Assembly: GCA_027257055.1 (NCBI GenBank)
Contig: JAPVLO010000003.1
Span: forward strand, 8,559,501-8,623,500
Origin: Cephalopachus bancanus
Lineage: Eukaryota; Chordata; Mammalia; Primates; Tarsiidae
Direction of reading: 5' to 3'
DNA length: 64,000 bases
Below the pieces are notes generated by a model. The model was not told the origin of the DNA. It made no database searches and saw only the letters and a list, made by a program, of their open reading frames with translations. Below, piece by piece: positions 34,745 to 47,744 of the stretch. Positions within the stretch are counted from its first letter, which is position 1; every line of letters begins with the position of its first letter. Both the position numbers and the translations under genes were made by a program.

Positions 34745-35050
34745 GCTGGGCTCTGTGGCTCAGCCTGTAATCCCATGCCTTGGGAGGCTGAGGTAAGTGG
34801 ATTGCCTGAGCCCGCGGGTTCGAGACCTGCCTGGGCAACTTGGTGAGACCTCATTTCTATAATAAATAAAAAAATTAACTGGGCGTGATAGCACATGCCT
34901 GTAGTTCCAGCTACTTGGAAGGTTGAGGCGGAAGGATCACCGGAGCCCAGCAGGCCGCGGTGACCGGGAGCAGCCACTGCACTGTAGTCTGGGCAACAGA
35001 GTGAGACTCCAACTCAAAAAAAATTAAAAAAATAAAAATAAATAAATAAA
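34745..35050 (+). mobile_element. Alu SINE inside L1-A
   Basis: Alu of the group retaining 'caacttggtgagacc', with a mixed A-rich tail (AAAT repeats). Duplication TAAATGCAAAGGTAA at 34730-34744 versus TAAATGCAAAAGTAA at 35051-35065 (14 of 15), within the ORF1-ORF2 region of L1-A. Confidence 0.95.
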
Positions 35051-35089
35051 TAAATGCAAAAGTAAAAGGAAACAAAGCAACCCAAAGGA

Positions 35090-36234
35090 GCCCTATGACA
35101 GGGATAAACTCTCACATATCAATAATCAACTTGAATGTGAATGGATTAAATGTGCCACTGAAGAAACACAGAGTGGCAATCTGTGATTTTTTTTAGAAAA
35201 GTGATCCAAGATTCAACAATCTGTTGCCTCCAGGAAACTCCTCTCACTGCAAAAGACACACAGAGACTCAAGGTTGGAGACTGGAAAATGACTTTTCAGG
35301 CAAATAAAAATCAGAAGAAAGCAGGCATAGTTATTCTAATATCTGACAAAGCAGTCTTCAAGTCATCAAAAACTAAAAAGGACACTGCATAATAAAAAAA
35401 GGCTCAATCCACTAGCAAGAAATATCCATCCTAAACATATATGCACCCAATGGAGGAGTACCAGGTTTTATAAGACAACTACTAAACAAATGAAAAGAGG
35501 ACATTTACTCTCACACAATCATAGCTGGAGACCTAAATACACCACTAGCAGCTCAAGAAAGATCATTGAGGCAAAAACCAGCAAGAAGATCCAGAACCTC
35601 AACTCGATGCTTGATCACAAGAACTTAATAGATATCTACAGAACACTTCACCCAAATACAGAGTATACTTTTCACTCATCAGTACATGGAATATACTTAA
35701 GATCAAACATATTCTCAGGCATAAATAAAGCATGAGAAAATTTAAACTGATCAAAATAATACCATGCATCTTCCCAGATCACAGAATAAAAATCAATATT
35801 GCCACCAACAAGATCCCTCCAAAACACACATATACATGAACTCTAAACAACATGTTGTTGAACATCTTCTGGGTCAACACAGAAATCAAGACAGAAATAA
35901 AAAACATTCCTGGAAACAAATGAAAACAAAGACATATCTTACCAGAATCTCTGGGATGCCATGAAAACAGTGTTAAGAAGAAAATTTGTATGACACTGCA
36001 CGTTCAAATCAAAACAATAGAAAGAGCACGAGTAGACAGCCTAACATCACACATAAAGGAGCTGGGAAAGCAAGATCACCTAAATTCTAACTTCAGCAGA
36101 AGAATCCAGATAACCAAGAAAAAAGCAAATTTGCAGGACATAGAAGACAAAAATATCATAGAAAGGATCAACAAGACCAAAAGCTGGTTATTTGAAAGGA
36201 TAAATAAAATCGACAGTTCCCAGCCAGATTGACT

Positions 36235-36279
<45 letters not shown>

Positions 36280-38930
36280 ATATAAACACAATCAGAAATG
36301 CAAAGGGTTAAGTCACAACTGACCCTAAATAAATTCAAAAGGTTATCAGGGATTACCAGAAAAATCTGTATGCAAATGACCTAGAAAACCCAAACGAAAT
36401 GAAGCACATTCTGACATCACACAACTGCCCAAGATTGAAACTAGAAGACATTGAAACACTAAACAAACCAATAACAATTCAGGAAATCTAGTTAGTCATA
36501 AGAAACCTACCTACCATAAAAGTCCCAGACCTGATGGCTTCCCAGCCAAATTCTACAAGACATATGAGGAGGAGCTGATACCAATCTTCCCGAAAGTATC
36601 TCAGACAAACAAAGATGGAATGCTCCCCAACACATTTTATGAAGCCAGTGTCATACTGATATGCAAACCTGGCAAAGACCCAACAAAGAAAAGTAATTAC
36701 AGGCCAATCTCCTTAATGAACATAGATGCAAAAAAATTCTCAATAAGATCTTAGCAAATCAGATCCAACAACACATTTCAAAGATAATCCACCATGACTA
36801 AGTGGGCTTTATTCCTGGGATGTAGGACTGGTTCAACAATCACAAGACTATAAATGTAATACAGCACATATAACAGATGTAAAGCCAAGAACCACATGAC
36901 ACAGAAAAAGTGTTTGACAAGATCCAGCATCCCTTCTTGATAAAAAAAAACTCTTGAGCACCTAGACGTAGAAGGAACATTCTTCAAAATGGTAAGAGCC
37001 AACTACGATAAACTCATAGCCAATATTTTGCTCAACGGGCAGAAATTGGAAACATTGCCCCTGAGAACGGGAACTAGACAAGGATGTCCACACTCACCCC
37101 TCCTGTTCAACATAGTGTTAGAAGTTCTAGCCAGAGCAATCAGACAAAAGAGGGAAATCTGGGGTATCTAATTAGGAAGAGAGGAAGTTAAGTTATTCCT
37201 CTTTGTGGATGATGTGATTCTACATCCTGAAAACTCTAGAGAGTCTGTCAAAAGCCTCCTTGCACTGATAATTGACTTTAGGAAAGTCTCAGGGTAAAAA
37301 ATCAATGTGCAAAAGACAGTTGCATTTCAGTGCACCAGCAACAAACAGAGTGCCAAATAAAAAGCACAATTCCATTCCCAATAGCCACCAAAAAAAAAAA
37401 AAAAAATCACTGGCATCCTCCTAACCAAATAAGTGAAAGACTTTTATAATAACTACAAAACATTGCCCAAAGAAATCAAGGATAACACAAATAAATGGAT
37501 AAACATTTCATTCTTGTGGATCAAAAGAATCAATATTGTCAAGATGTCCATCCTACCCAAGGTAATCTACAAATTCAATGCAATACTCATCAAATTACCT
37601 TTTTTCTCAGACCTGTAAAAGTCAATACAGAAATTCATACAGAAACAAAAAAGATTATGAATAGCCAAAACAATCCTCAACAAATGAAACAAAGCAGGAG
37701 GTATCACACTTCCAGACTTTAAACTTTACTACAAGGCTACAGTAACAAAAACACCTTTATGGTAGTACAAGTAGTACTGACCAGTGGAACAGGACAGAAA
37801 TTCTAGAAGCAAAAACTTGATCTCTCAACCAACTCATATTCAACAAAGGCACCAGTAACAACCACTGGGGAAAGGAGGAGACTATATTTAGCAAACGGTG
37901 CTGGGAAAACTGGCTGACCACATGCAGAAGAATGAAACTGGATCCAAACATATCACCATATACAAAAATCAAATCTAAATGGATTAAAGACCTCACATAA
38001 AACCTCAAACTATAAGACTTCTAGAAGAAAATGTAGGAAACACACTTATAACCATTGAAGTAGACAACCAATTCTTGACTAAATCCTCAAAAGTGAATGT
38101 CATAAAAGCTAAGATAGTGGGATCTCATCAAACTGAAAAGTTTTGCAAAGCAAAGCAATCATCAAGAGAGTGGGATGACAATCCACAGAATGGGAAAAAA
38201 TATTTGCTACGTATCTGACAAAGGCCTAACAACCAGGATCGACAAGGAACACAAACAAGCTGATAAGAGCAAAACAAACAATCCTATTAAAAAGTGGGCA
38301 AAGGAAATGAACAGACACTTTTCAAAAGAAGAGATATAAACAGTCAACAGGTATGTGAAAAAATGCTCAGCCTTACTAATTATCAGATAAATGCAAATCA
38401 GAACCACAATGAGATACCACCTAACTCCAGTAAGGATGGCCATCATTAATAAACCAAAAAAAAAAAAAAAAAAAACCCAAAACAAAAAACAAACAAAAAA
38501 ACAGACTCTAGTAAGGTTGTGGAGAAAAAGGAACTCTTCTACACTGTTGGTGTGATTGCAAGATAATTCAACCTCTATGAAAAGCGGTGTGGTGATTCCT
38601 AAAAGAACTAAAAAGTGACCTTCCATTTGATCCAGCAATTCTTCTCCTGGGAATATACCCAGAGGAACATAGTTTTACAAAAAAGACACCTGCACGTATA
38701 TTCATAGCAGCACTATTCAAAATAGCAAAAACATGGAACCAACCCTACTGTCCATTGAAAGTGGACTGAATTTTTAAAATGTAGCACATATACATGATGG
38801 AGTATGACATAGCCCTAAAGAACAACAAATCATGAATTCTGCAGCAAGCTGAATGGAGTTGGAGACCATAATACTTATTGCTCTACCACAGAAACAAAGA
38901 ACTGAATACCACATGTTCTCACTCATAAGT
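35090..38930 (+). pseudogene. L1-A ORF2 (endonuclease and reverse transcriptase), broken
   Basis: Endonuclease signature QET appears in the frame at 35183-35392 (CLQETPLT). A GDLNTPL motif follows near 35530. The reverse transcriptase block [20 protein letters not shown] spans roughly 37060-37120, and the active-site block reads FVDD at 37202-37213 (family form FADD). The same frame is cut by TAA at 37169-37171 just upstream, where the family has a Gln codon (CAA). A (GA)n run at 36238-36276 is an internal expansion. Not functional. Confidence 0.9.
36238..36276. repeat. (GA)n expansion inside L1-A
   Basis: Nearly pure GA units inside ORF2, absent from the other L1 copies of this region as far as can be seen. 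Confidence 0.85.
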
Positions 38931-39164
38931 GGGCCCTGAACACTAGTCACAATAGCACAAATGAGGTAGTTGCAGTTATTTACTTGGCACTGCCAGAGGA
39001 TGGAAGGGGACATTGCAGAACAACACAAAGTGTACCTAGTCCTAAACCAGGGGAAGCGAGGGTCAATTGGAGGCCCAAACTTAACCTGCATGCCACCTAC
39101 TTGTCTAGTTAATCCTTACTTGTACCCCACATCTCTATAATAAAATAAAATTTAATAAATAGTT

Positions 39165-39740
39165 TGAACTCTCTTATTTAAATGAAAATTCCCAGGACCC
39201 AGGATGATTTCATTCCTTATAAAACATTCACTTACAATAAATTGACAAACAAAAGGTTAACAAGTAAAAGGTAGAGTAAAAATAAAAGTAGAGATGTTCA
39301 TTTTAGGCAACTTTTTACAGAAAAAAGCTTACTGGGAGAAATGAAGTCAAGAATGTTGTCTATTCTAAGAGCAACATTGTTTTTCAAAGCATTACCAAAA
39401 TAACTATTTTGACATCTTTGATTATTTAAAAGCCCTTTAAATATTTATCTTCTTTCTGGGGTTTATTTTCCTCAATTGCATTTCTATCAAGTTATTTTAT
39501 TCCATTTTAAAATCTATCTTAATAGATTCAGCAAAGCCATCTAAAAAATCTTTAAAAATCTTCTCTATGTTTATAATTTACCATTTCTATCTCTACTGTT
39601 AATTGGTACTTTTTCCCCATTGGTTAAAGTAGTTAATGAGTTGTCTATTTTGTATTATTTTTAATAAGAAGTTTCTGAATTTTTGTATTGGTTCTGCTAA
39701 AGATTTTTGTTTGTTGATTGGTTAGTTAATTTTTCAGTTC
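39165..39740. other. Non-coding AT-rich sequence, nothing recognised
   Basis: No gene or repeat recognised between L1-A and the next Alu. Confidence 0.45.
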
Positions 39741-39756
39741 AATAATTCCTGATTTT

Positions 39757-40046
39757 TTTTTTTTTTTTTTTGAGTTGGAGTCTCACTCTGTCGCCCAGAC
39801 TGGAGTGCAGTGGCCGCTCCCGGCCACCGCAGCCTCGACCTGCTGGGCTCCGGCGATCCTTCCGCCTCAGCCTTCCAAGTAGCCGGAATTACAGGCATGC
39901 GCTACCACACCCGGCTGATTTTTTTGATTTATTGTAGAGATGAGGTCTTGCTGCCCAGGCGGGTCTCGAACCCGCGGGTTTAGGCAATTCACTCACCGCA
40001 GCCTCCCAAAGGCGCGGGATTACAGGCTGAGCCACCGAGCCCGGCT
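39757..40046 (-). mobile_element. Alu SINE, young type, minus strand
   Basis: Perfect 16-bp duplication AATAATTCCTGATTTT at 39741-39756 and 40047-40062. It has the left-arm deletion ('cttgctgcccaggcgggtctcgaacccgcggg') and a perfect right-arm hairpin at 39810-39827. CpGs are well kept, so it is one of the youngest insertions here. Confidence 0.97.
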
Positions 40047-40689
40047 AATAATTCCTGATTTTAACTTTGTTGGTTTTTTTTTTGTTTTTTTTTTTTTTGC
40101 TTTTCTTGGCTTGGCTTTATCTATCAATTTATTTATGTCACTTTATTCTTTGAGTTGAAGGTATTTTACTTGTTTCTGCTCTTAGTGAGGTGTTGAAGGT
40201 GATGAAATTTTCTCTCAACCCAATTTTAGACATACTTTACATGTATTAAAATATAGTACACTTTAAAAATAACTTTTTCTACATTTTCTTTAGTTTGAGT
40301 TTTAAATGTTTATTTAAGTCTAGATTTATTTTTTGAGAAAGTTGTGCACAATTTTCAAGAAATGTAGTGTTTATAAATAGGATTTTTCCATTATCCTTAT
40401 TAAATAAATTCACCAGGTTATATCCCCATCTTAATAATTTTGGGCTCATTGTCCCTGGAACATAGTATATTCTTTCCTTGTGCAGATTTTGATGCTCTTT
40501 TATTATAGAAAACTTTTGTTTGTATAGATTGCTGAACATTTTCACTATTTCGCTTGTACTCCACTATAATTCAATCGTCTAATTCTGTGAATGTCAGATC
40601 TCCTTTTTCTGTCATTCATATCTACCAATTTCTCTAATCACTTTTGGATATTTTAAAAATTATTATTTAAAAGCACAAATTTAAGGTCA

Positions 40690-40870
40690 TCACTTCGTTG
40701 GCTTTTGACAAACATATAAACCATGCCACCATCATACAAGATACAAAATATTTTCATTACACCCAGGATTTCCCTCATGCTTCCATCTAGCCAATTCTCC
40801 TTTTCTTCCCAGACAACCACTTTCTGTTTTCTATCCCCAGAGTATAATCACTTTGGTATTCTTTTTTGTT
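40690..40870 (-). mobile_element. Old L1M 3' fragment, minus strand
   Basis: 'gcttttgacaaacatataaaccatgccaccatcat...cttcccagacaaccactttctg' follows the antisense of L1M 3' sequence. 40063-40689 and 40871-41110 hold no other recognised feature. Confidence 0.6.
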
Positions 40871-41120
40871 TTTTTTTTCCATTTCATTTTGAGTGATTTT
40901 TTCCAAGCCAGTCTCCTATATTTCTGATTGGTATTTGACCTTTGTTAGTTCTGCTTTCGGCTGCTTCTAAGGAATCTTTCACGTGGGTAACAATTTTATT
41001 CTCATCCTTCAGGCTTTTGAGTTCTGCCAGCCTACTTGTATCTACTAGTTGTGTTTTAACACCTCTTTTTTGCTCTCTTTGTATATTTTTTGAAATTTTT
41101 ATCATGAGTCTACGTTTCCT

Positions 41121-41415
41121 TTTTTTTTTTTTTTTTTGAGTTGGAGTCTCACTCTGTCACCCAGACTGGAGTGCAGTGGCCGCTCCCGGCCACTGCAGCC
41201 TCGACCTGGTGGGCTCTGGTGATCCTTCCGCCTCAGCCTTCCGAGTAGCTGGAACTACAGGCACGCGCTACCACGCCCGTCTAATTTTTGACTTATTGCA
41301 GAGATGAGGTCTCGCTAAGTTGCCCAGGCAGGTCTCAAACCCGTGGGCTCAGGCAATACACTCACCTCAGCCTCCCAAAGCACCGGGTTTACAGGCTGAG
41401 CCACTGAGCCCAGCT
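41121..41415 (-). mobile_element. Alu SINE, minus strand
   Basis: T tail, 'gagttggagtctcactctgtcacccagactgg', both arms, ending 'gccactgagcccagc'. It keeps 'gctaagttgccc' (no left-arm deletion) and has the longest right-arm stem, 10 bp perfect at 41173-41196. Probable duplication TACGTTTCCTTT/TACGTTTTCTTT. Confidence 0.95.
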
Positions 41416-41739
41416 TACGTTTTCTTTATTTCAAGACAAGGAGAGTTCTTGTCTAAATTTTTTTTTAGTTTCATGAAGTAATTCCTCTCTAGTAGTATAT
41501 TTTTATTTATCTTTTATTTTTGTTCCTTTTTTTCCATCTGTAAAGCTTCTCTGTAAAATGTAATCATCTTTTAACAGATGCAAGTTCTATTCAAACTAGC
41601 TACTAATAAAAAAATAATAATCTAGGAGTGCTTTGGAGTAACACACATACTTACTTCCCAACATATCTTCTCTCCATTCTTGATATTTGTTTTGACTTGG
41701 GTTTACTTGTCCCTCAGTATTTCATAAGCCAGACATTTC

Positions 41740-42240
41740 CAAGTCTGTTGTTTAGATTCTATTGAGAAGTAACAGAATAACATACTATGACTTAAAGGAA
41801 TAGCAATTTGGTGTCCCCAGATAACAAGAAGTCTAGTAGTAGACTATTGCTGGTGTTAGCTCAGTAACTCAACGACATCATCACAGAGTCAGGTTATTTT
41901 GTGTGTCATGCTTTTCTATCATCAGGTTTTGACTTTTCATTTTTATGTGCTTTTATGGTGATAAAAAAGCATCATGATTTCAGCAAGCGTATCTATCATC
42001 AGAGCTGCATAGAGGAAAGCGTGAAGCTAGAGTTTTTACTTGTATTCTGTCAGGAAAACAAAGACTTTTCCAGAATTGTCTTTATATCTTATTGGCAAGA
42101 AATACCTCAGACTGGCAGCTCTAACTGCAAGAAAGTCTGGGAATGTAAGTATGTGGGAATTTTCAACCTCTGTTATGGGTAGCAAGTAAGAAAGAAAAGG
42201 ATTGGTAGTTGTAATTGGTTTGGAAAATCAACAGTATTTT
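41740..42240. repeat. Possible ancient repeat, family not named
   Basis: 'ctcagactggcagctctaactgcaagaaagtctgggaatgtaagt' resembles a mammalian repeat motif I recall but cannot name. A 93-codon frame at 41901-42182 resembles no known protein. 42241-42646 is unassigned. Confidence 0.3.
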
Positions 42241-42658
42241 CCACATGCCTCTATGTGTTAAGTATGAAACCAAGTGCCTCACAGGTAAGAATCATAAAGC
42301 ATAGGCTTACTGTGTGGTGAATTGGTATATGTCTGTCTCTGTTCAGTAGACTCTGATAAGCTTTGATGGTTTTTTATAGTTTATTAGCTGTATTTTTTAT
42401 TTCTCTCATTATTTGTCATACCACACTATCCATTTTATTTGTAGCTTTTTTTTTTTTTTCCAGAATTCAGCTGCAAAAGTTTGGGCTAATCATATCCTCA
42501 GATGGAGGCATAATGTCATCAAGTGGTTACACAAGACCCCAGTATTGCAATTCATTTACTTCCTTGGATTCAACAAACATCTGAATATGTCTGACATATT
42601 TTAATATATATTTTATAAAATTTTTATTATAGTTTGTGACATATACACACAGATAATT

Positions 42659-43384
42659 ATTTTTAATTTTTAATTTTAAAATTGTGGGGTACAGTTAAGA
42701 GTTAGGCTTACAAATATGCATCATTCAGGCACCCTTGTTGATAAGGGGTGTCTCTCCATCCCCAGACAGATATTCACTACTGTTAGTCCCACCTCCCTTT
42801 CCCTCCCTACCCCCCCATAGTTTCCTACCACTGTCAGTCCTTTACTTACAGTACGATGATAGATGTTCAAGGTTCACTATATGAGTGAGAGCATGTGATA
42901 CTCAGATCTTTGTTTCTGTGAGAGATCACTCAGTATTATAGACTCTAGTTCCATCTAGGTTGCTGCAAAATTCATGATTTTGTTCTTTTTTATGACTGTG
43001 TAGTATTCCATCGTGTATATGTACCACATTTTTTTAATCCGGTCCTTTTTTGATGGACAGCATGGTTGCTTCCAGGTTCTTGCTATTGTGAACAATGCTG
43101 TAATAAGCATACGTGTGCAGGTATCTTTTTGGTAGAGTGATTTGAGTTCTTCCAGGTATATTCCCAGTAGGGGGATTGCAGGGTCATATGGGAGGTCAAT
43201 ATTTAGAGCTTTTAGGAATCGCCACACTGCTTTCCACAGAGGTTGCACTAGTTTACCCTCCCACCAACAGTGTAGAAGTGTTCCCTTTTCACCACATCCT
43301 CTCCAGCATGTTATTTTTTGAGTTATTGATAATTGCCATTCTGACTGGAGTTAGGTGGTTTCTCAGTGTAGTTTTGATTTGCAG
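42659..43384 (-). mobile_element. L1 3' portion, minus strand, intact target duplication
   Basis: Perfect 12-bp duplication ACACAGATAATT at 42647-42658 and 43385-43396. About 726 bp of ORF2 end plus short-type 3' UTR. The 97-codon minus frame at 42955-43248 (SNI... [18 protein letters not shown]...) is the intact C-terminal ORF2 piece of this copy. Confidence 0.96.
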
Positions 43385-43399
43385 ACACAGATAATTTAT

Positions 43400-43890
43400 A
43401 TAGATAACATAGTATTATAAGTTCCATTCTATTTCGTGTATTATATGTACAAATGTGTATGTATAATACATACATATCTATGTATGCACACACATATTAA
43501 ACATTTTTTTTTTTTTACTTTCAAGGTCTATCCATTTTTTGTGTGTTCACTAAGTTTATAGCGTTTCACTGCTGGCTAGAACCCTGTGGTCTACATCTAC
43601 CATATTACCCACTTTCTCAGACTGCTTCCACTTCTATCTATCCTAATGATGCTGCCATGAACATCTTGAACATATCCCTTAACGGGCTTATGTATTTATT
43701 TATGATATTGATCCAGGAGTGGAATTGTTGGATTATATGGTATGCGTATACTGAATTTTATTCAATACTGCCAGGGTTCTCCACAAAATGGCTGCATCAG
43801 TTGTTTTTATTAGTAGTGCCTAAGGTTTTCTATATCCTCACAGCTCCAACACTTTGGATTAGCCAGCCTTCCAATGCTTGCCAGTATAAT
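43400..43890 (-). mobile_element. Old L1M fragment, minus strand
   Basis: 'ctatccattttttgtgtgttcactaag...atgctgccatgaacatcttgaacatatc...ggagtggaattgttggattatatgg' is antisense L1M. The 119-codon plus frame at 43543-43902 lies in it and is not a gene. A TATG-rich run is at 43440-43500. Confidence 0.7.
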
Positions 43891-46599
43891 GGGGCAAAAT
43901 GACTTATCAGTGTTACTGAGTCTGCATTCTGTTTTCTCTTATTGAGGCATGATAATCCCTGATTTTTTTTTTTAAATCAACCTTTAGTTTGCAATATACC
44001 TTGTAACTATTTTTCCTGGTAAAGTTGTTCTTAAGATAGACTTTTGGTATTTAATTTTTTAGGTTTATTTTTAATTTTCTTTTTGCTTTCATTTTTATGG
44101 AGTCAGATTGATTCATCTACTTCTCCCCTCTTTTTTTGTCTCTGGTGTCATGTGCTGAGGAAGAACCTCTCATCCATCTGTGTACTATATTAGAGAAAAA
44201 TTCTGCCAAATGCAAGCCTAATAAATTTATAAGCAGCAACTTTTATATTTTTAATAATTATTAGGGAATGTACAATAAAGACAACATCACCATGGTCTTC
44301 TCTTCACCTGCAGGATTTGAGAGTGACCAAAAAAGAGGGAAAGTACAAGGACTGGGAAAGGTTCTGAGATGAGGTAATGTCTGTTGTGCACATTCTTTAG
44401 TGATACAGTAACCGCGTTTTTACACTTTGAGTTTGCCACTTTAAAAGAACTATGTCTTCAGTCACATCAAGATTTCTTCCCTTGTATTTTCTATAGGTGA
44501 AAGTTACAATTGAAAATTAAAAAGTTAAACAGTTATACACCAATATCAACTGAAGTAATTCTGTTTATCCTATAGCCATGCATATGAATTAAAATGGGTG
44601 TTTATTGTTTATTATATGATGGTGAGTCTTAGCAAAAAAAGTAGTTATATTAACATCAAATTTTCACCTATACCACAACAATGAATGTCATATAATTCAC
44701 ATTGCAGTCTTTCTATTTAGTAAGGCTTTATCTCACACATATCTATAAACTCTTACTCTTTGTTCATCTTAGTGTGTTGTTTCCCTTCTAAACTAATCTT
44801 TGTAATTATTTTCTCTTTCTCTTACTATGTCAAGCATTTTGCAGACCAAAAGTTGTTCTTTGGGTACCCTTATGAGGGAGCTGTATTGGCATTTCATAGA
44901 GGAGTAAAATCCCAAAGCAAGGTCATATAAAATAAGTCAGTGGCCTGCCAAAGTTTGCTGATGAGTCAAAAAAGTGTAATAATCCACAGAACAAAATATA
45001 TAACATACAAAAAGAAATAATGACTTCATGAGCTTAAAACATTTGTCCCATTAGTAAAATGGAACAATCTAACTAAAGCCATGAAAGATATCACTTATAA
45101 GTACATATATTAATAATTGTTTATGATTATTCTTGTAGTCAAAGACTGAAATTTAGACTCAAAACATTGATTCAAATCCAAACTCTATCATTTTATACAT
45201 CTTAAATGTATAAAACCTCAGGATTAATATCTTGGAATATTTTCTTTAAAATATTTCCCTAAAATAGGAAATGGAATTAGAATAAAAATTGTAACATATT
45301 AAGCTCAGCTTAAAGAACTAAACTTTTCACCCCAAATTTATGTATAATACACCCTTGAATATTTCATAATTTCTTCTTTAATCATCTTCTGATTTAGCTT
45401 TCTTGTAACATAACAAATCATATTTCATAATAAGTAGTTAGGTTACTCTGAAGAGACACTGAATCAAAAGGTTTTGGCACTTATTTCTATGGTACTATTA
45501 GATATTCAGCATTACTTTTTTTGTGGTAATTTTAACTTTTGATAACTGTTAACTAGTACTAGGGAAATTCCAGATGGATTTGGTCAGTACTGGTATCTTA
45601 GCATGCAATATACTATTTAAATAATGTATGTCTTTATTGAATATTCAAGTCATATATATATAAATTTTAAAAGTTTAAGCCATGCAAATCATATTTAGCA
45701 AACAGAACACAAATTAAAATGTACTTTAAAAGAAAGTAATATCTCATCCTATGTGGCAATGCCTCAAGGCAGACTACAACTTACCCTGCATTCCTGAGCC
45801 ACAAAGACATGCTCACTAGCTCTAAATAATTGTCTTCTTGGATGAGCAAATGCAGTATGTAAGAAGTCTTCTAACCAGTAGAACAAGTAGGAGTGAAAGG
45901 AGGCTAGCTCAGGTGGATTTAAAATTATCTGATCCACAATCACAAAATGCCCCTTTCCCTTGATTATTTTTGGCTTTCTCAGAATGAAGTTTAGGTTTCC
46001 AAAGAAACAAAAAGCTGAAAATACAATCCTTGTAACCTATATAAAAATGCATATAGCAACTGTAAACTATAGAGGAGGAACATTTTCCCTATAGAAGTAA
46101 TGAAAATGCCTGATTAAATGCCAGAACACTGATTGCGTTGAGAATGAAATCAATTACTAAATAGATTTCAAAGCTTTCAAACTCTGAAATTAGAAATAAA
46201 CTTGAAGTTCATTCTTGAGACCTAGATTTCTCCCAAATACTCAGATCTCTTCCAAAATTCTGATTTTCTGTATTATAAAAACTGATAATTGAAATTTATT
46301 TCATTTTTGTAGTTTTCATGAATGGTTAGGCACAGAATTAACTATGAACCTTTAAGATCAATAATATGCTTGCCTATCTTCAATCAGTTAGGTGCTTAAT
46401 CAATGAGAAAAACTTACTCACCCAATGGGTAAGTAAAATAGAAACAAATTGCAGCAATAATTGGAGTTGTCATCATTTAACTTATCTGGAAGAATAATTT
46501 TTCAAAATTTTGTGGACATTTTTGTGGGTCAGCCTAGATTTTTTTCTCCTTAATCACCCCACAAACTCAATAAGTCACTAAATCCAATGTAATTTACCT
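43891..46599. other. Mostly unique non-coding DNA with two MIR-like fragments
   Basis: MIR-like pieces at about 44865-44955 ('cccttatgagggagctgtattggcatttcatagaggagtaaaatccc') and 45130-45310 ('aatccaaactctatcattttatac'). Nothing else recognised. It has no young insertion. Confidence 0.45.
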
Positions 46600-46900
46600 T
46601 CTAAAATCACTTAGAATCATGCCTTTCACTGTACCTTCACGGCTAAAACCTTCAGGACATTACTATCCATTACCTGAACTATTGCAACCACTTTAAAAAT
46701 GTTTTTCTGGCTGCCACAGTTCCTCCCTGATCCAATGTATTTCCATACTACTGTTCAAGTCGAATTTGACCATGCAACTTTTCTGATTGAAATTGTCCTT
46801 TTCCACATTGTATTCTGGATCAAATACAAATCTTTTTGCATGTCATAAGACTGCACAGTAAATGGTTTCTGTCTGCTTCCATCCTCATCTCCCTCCCATC
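46600..46900. repeat. Ancient interspersed repeat fragment
   Basis: 'ggacattactatccattacctgaactattgcaacc...gtttttctggctgccacagttcctccctgatcc...ttgtattctggatcaaatacaaatc' follows an old LINE-derived mammalian consensus (family name uncertain). Confidence 0.5.
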
Positions 46901-47079
46901 TTTAACCAAAGGATGACATTTCCATCATTAACCAAAGGATCAGAAGTCTAGGCTTATTAAAATGCCTACATTTCCCTTTTATGATGACTTCTTTTTTATG
47001 ACATTCATTACTCTTCTTTGAGTCATTTCACTCAGAGACAACTTCCTATGGGAAAACTTTCCAGACACCTGCAGAAAGA

Positions 47080-47480
47080 ATATCTAATGAGAATATCTTA
47101 TTGCCAAGAACTTCATATATTTTAATTCATTTAGTAGTCAAGATAACTCTTGAAAGCAAGATCTATTGTTATCTTCATTTTGCAATGAGAAAACTAAAAT
47201 TCATAAATGTTAAGAAATGTGTTCAATACCACACAGGTTGTAAGTGGCAGTGCTAAGTTACAGACTCTGACCATCTGAATCTAGTACATATACATATTGT
47301 ATTGCACCTCCATGCTCTTTTCTGATTTTTATCTCAACACATTTAAGGCTCTTGAAGCACTACAGTTTATTACTCTAGCCTCTACGAGACAAAAATTTTT
47401 AGGGCAGGGACAACATCTGTTTTATCCTTCCTATGTCACTAGCACACAGTTTGGGCCTAACAGTAAGTACTTGAATAAAT
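47080..47480 (+). repeat. MIR followed by L2-type 3' end
   Basis: 47095-47290 has MIR order ('attttgcaatgagaaaactaaaattcataaatgttaagaaatgtg...gtaagtggcagtgctaag'). 47390-47480 has the L2 ending ('agggcagggacaacatctgttttatcc...cagtaagtacttgaataaat'). Confidence 0.65.
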
Positions 47481-47744
47481 GGGGGGAAAAAAAGCTCATG
47501 AATTACTCGACTTTTTCTCTTCCTTTCTTTTGCTCATTAATTGTCCCATGAGCATGACCACCTAAAGACAAACTAAAGAATAGAGTAAACAAAAGCTTCA
47601 AATCAGTCCAGGTGGTAATTGTTGGATGTTCTATAAGAAGGTTGAGTGTGGGAAAAATGTAAACTGATTTAAATGAGGTGCCTTTATGTATTCTTGCACA
47701 TCTCCTCATTTGTTATCACAAATGTATATTCAAGTTTTGCCTGT

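Larger units (their letters stand above)
29510..39156 (+). mobile_element. L1-A: near full-length L1 with nested insertions
   Basis: Starts 'ggaaggaggagctgagat', like the L1 5' UTR start, and ends 'ttgtaccccacatctctataataaaataaa'. The shared flank AAATAGTT (29502-29509 and 39157-39164) is the likely target duplication. Removing the nested cDNA, L1-B/L1-C and Alu leaves about 5.8 kb, near the usual 6 kb. 5' UTR and early ORF1 lie at 29510-31433, late ORF1 from about 34356, endonuclease and reverse transcriptase domains at 35100-37300, the C-terminal ORF2 region to about 38930, then a long-type 3' UTR. Many stops and frameshifts: inactive. Confidence 0.9.

Noticed and set aside
38207..38638. 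143-codon minus-strand frame, hydrophobic
   Set aside because: Antisense of L1-A ORF2 across a poly(A) run; the Phe stretch is the complement of that run.
43543..43902. 119-codon plus-strand frame
   Set aside because: Antisense of an old L1M copy.
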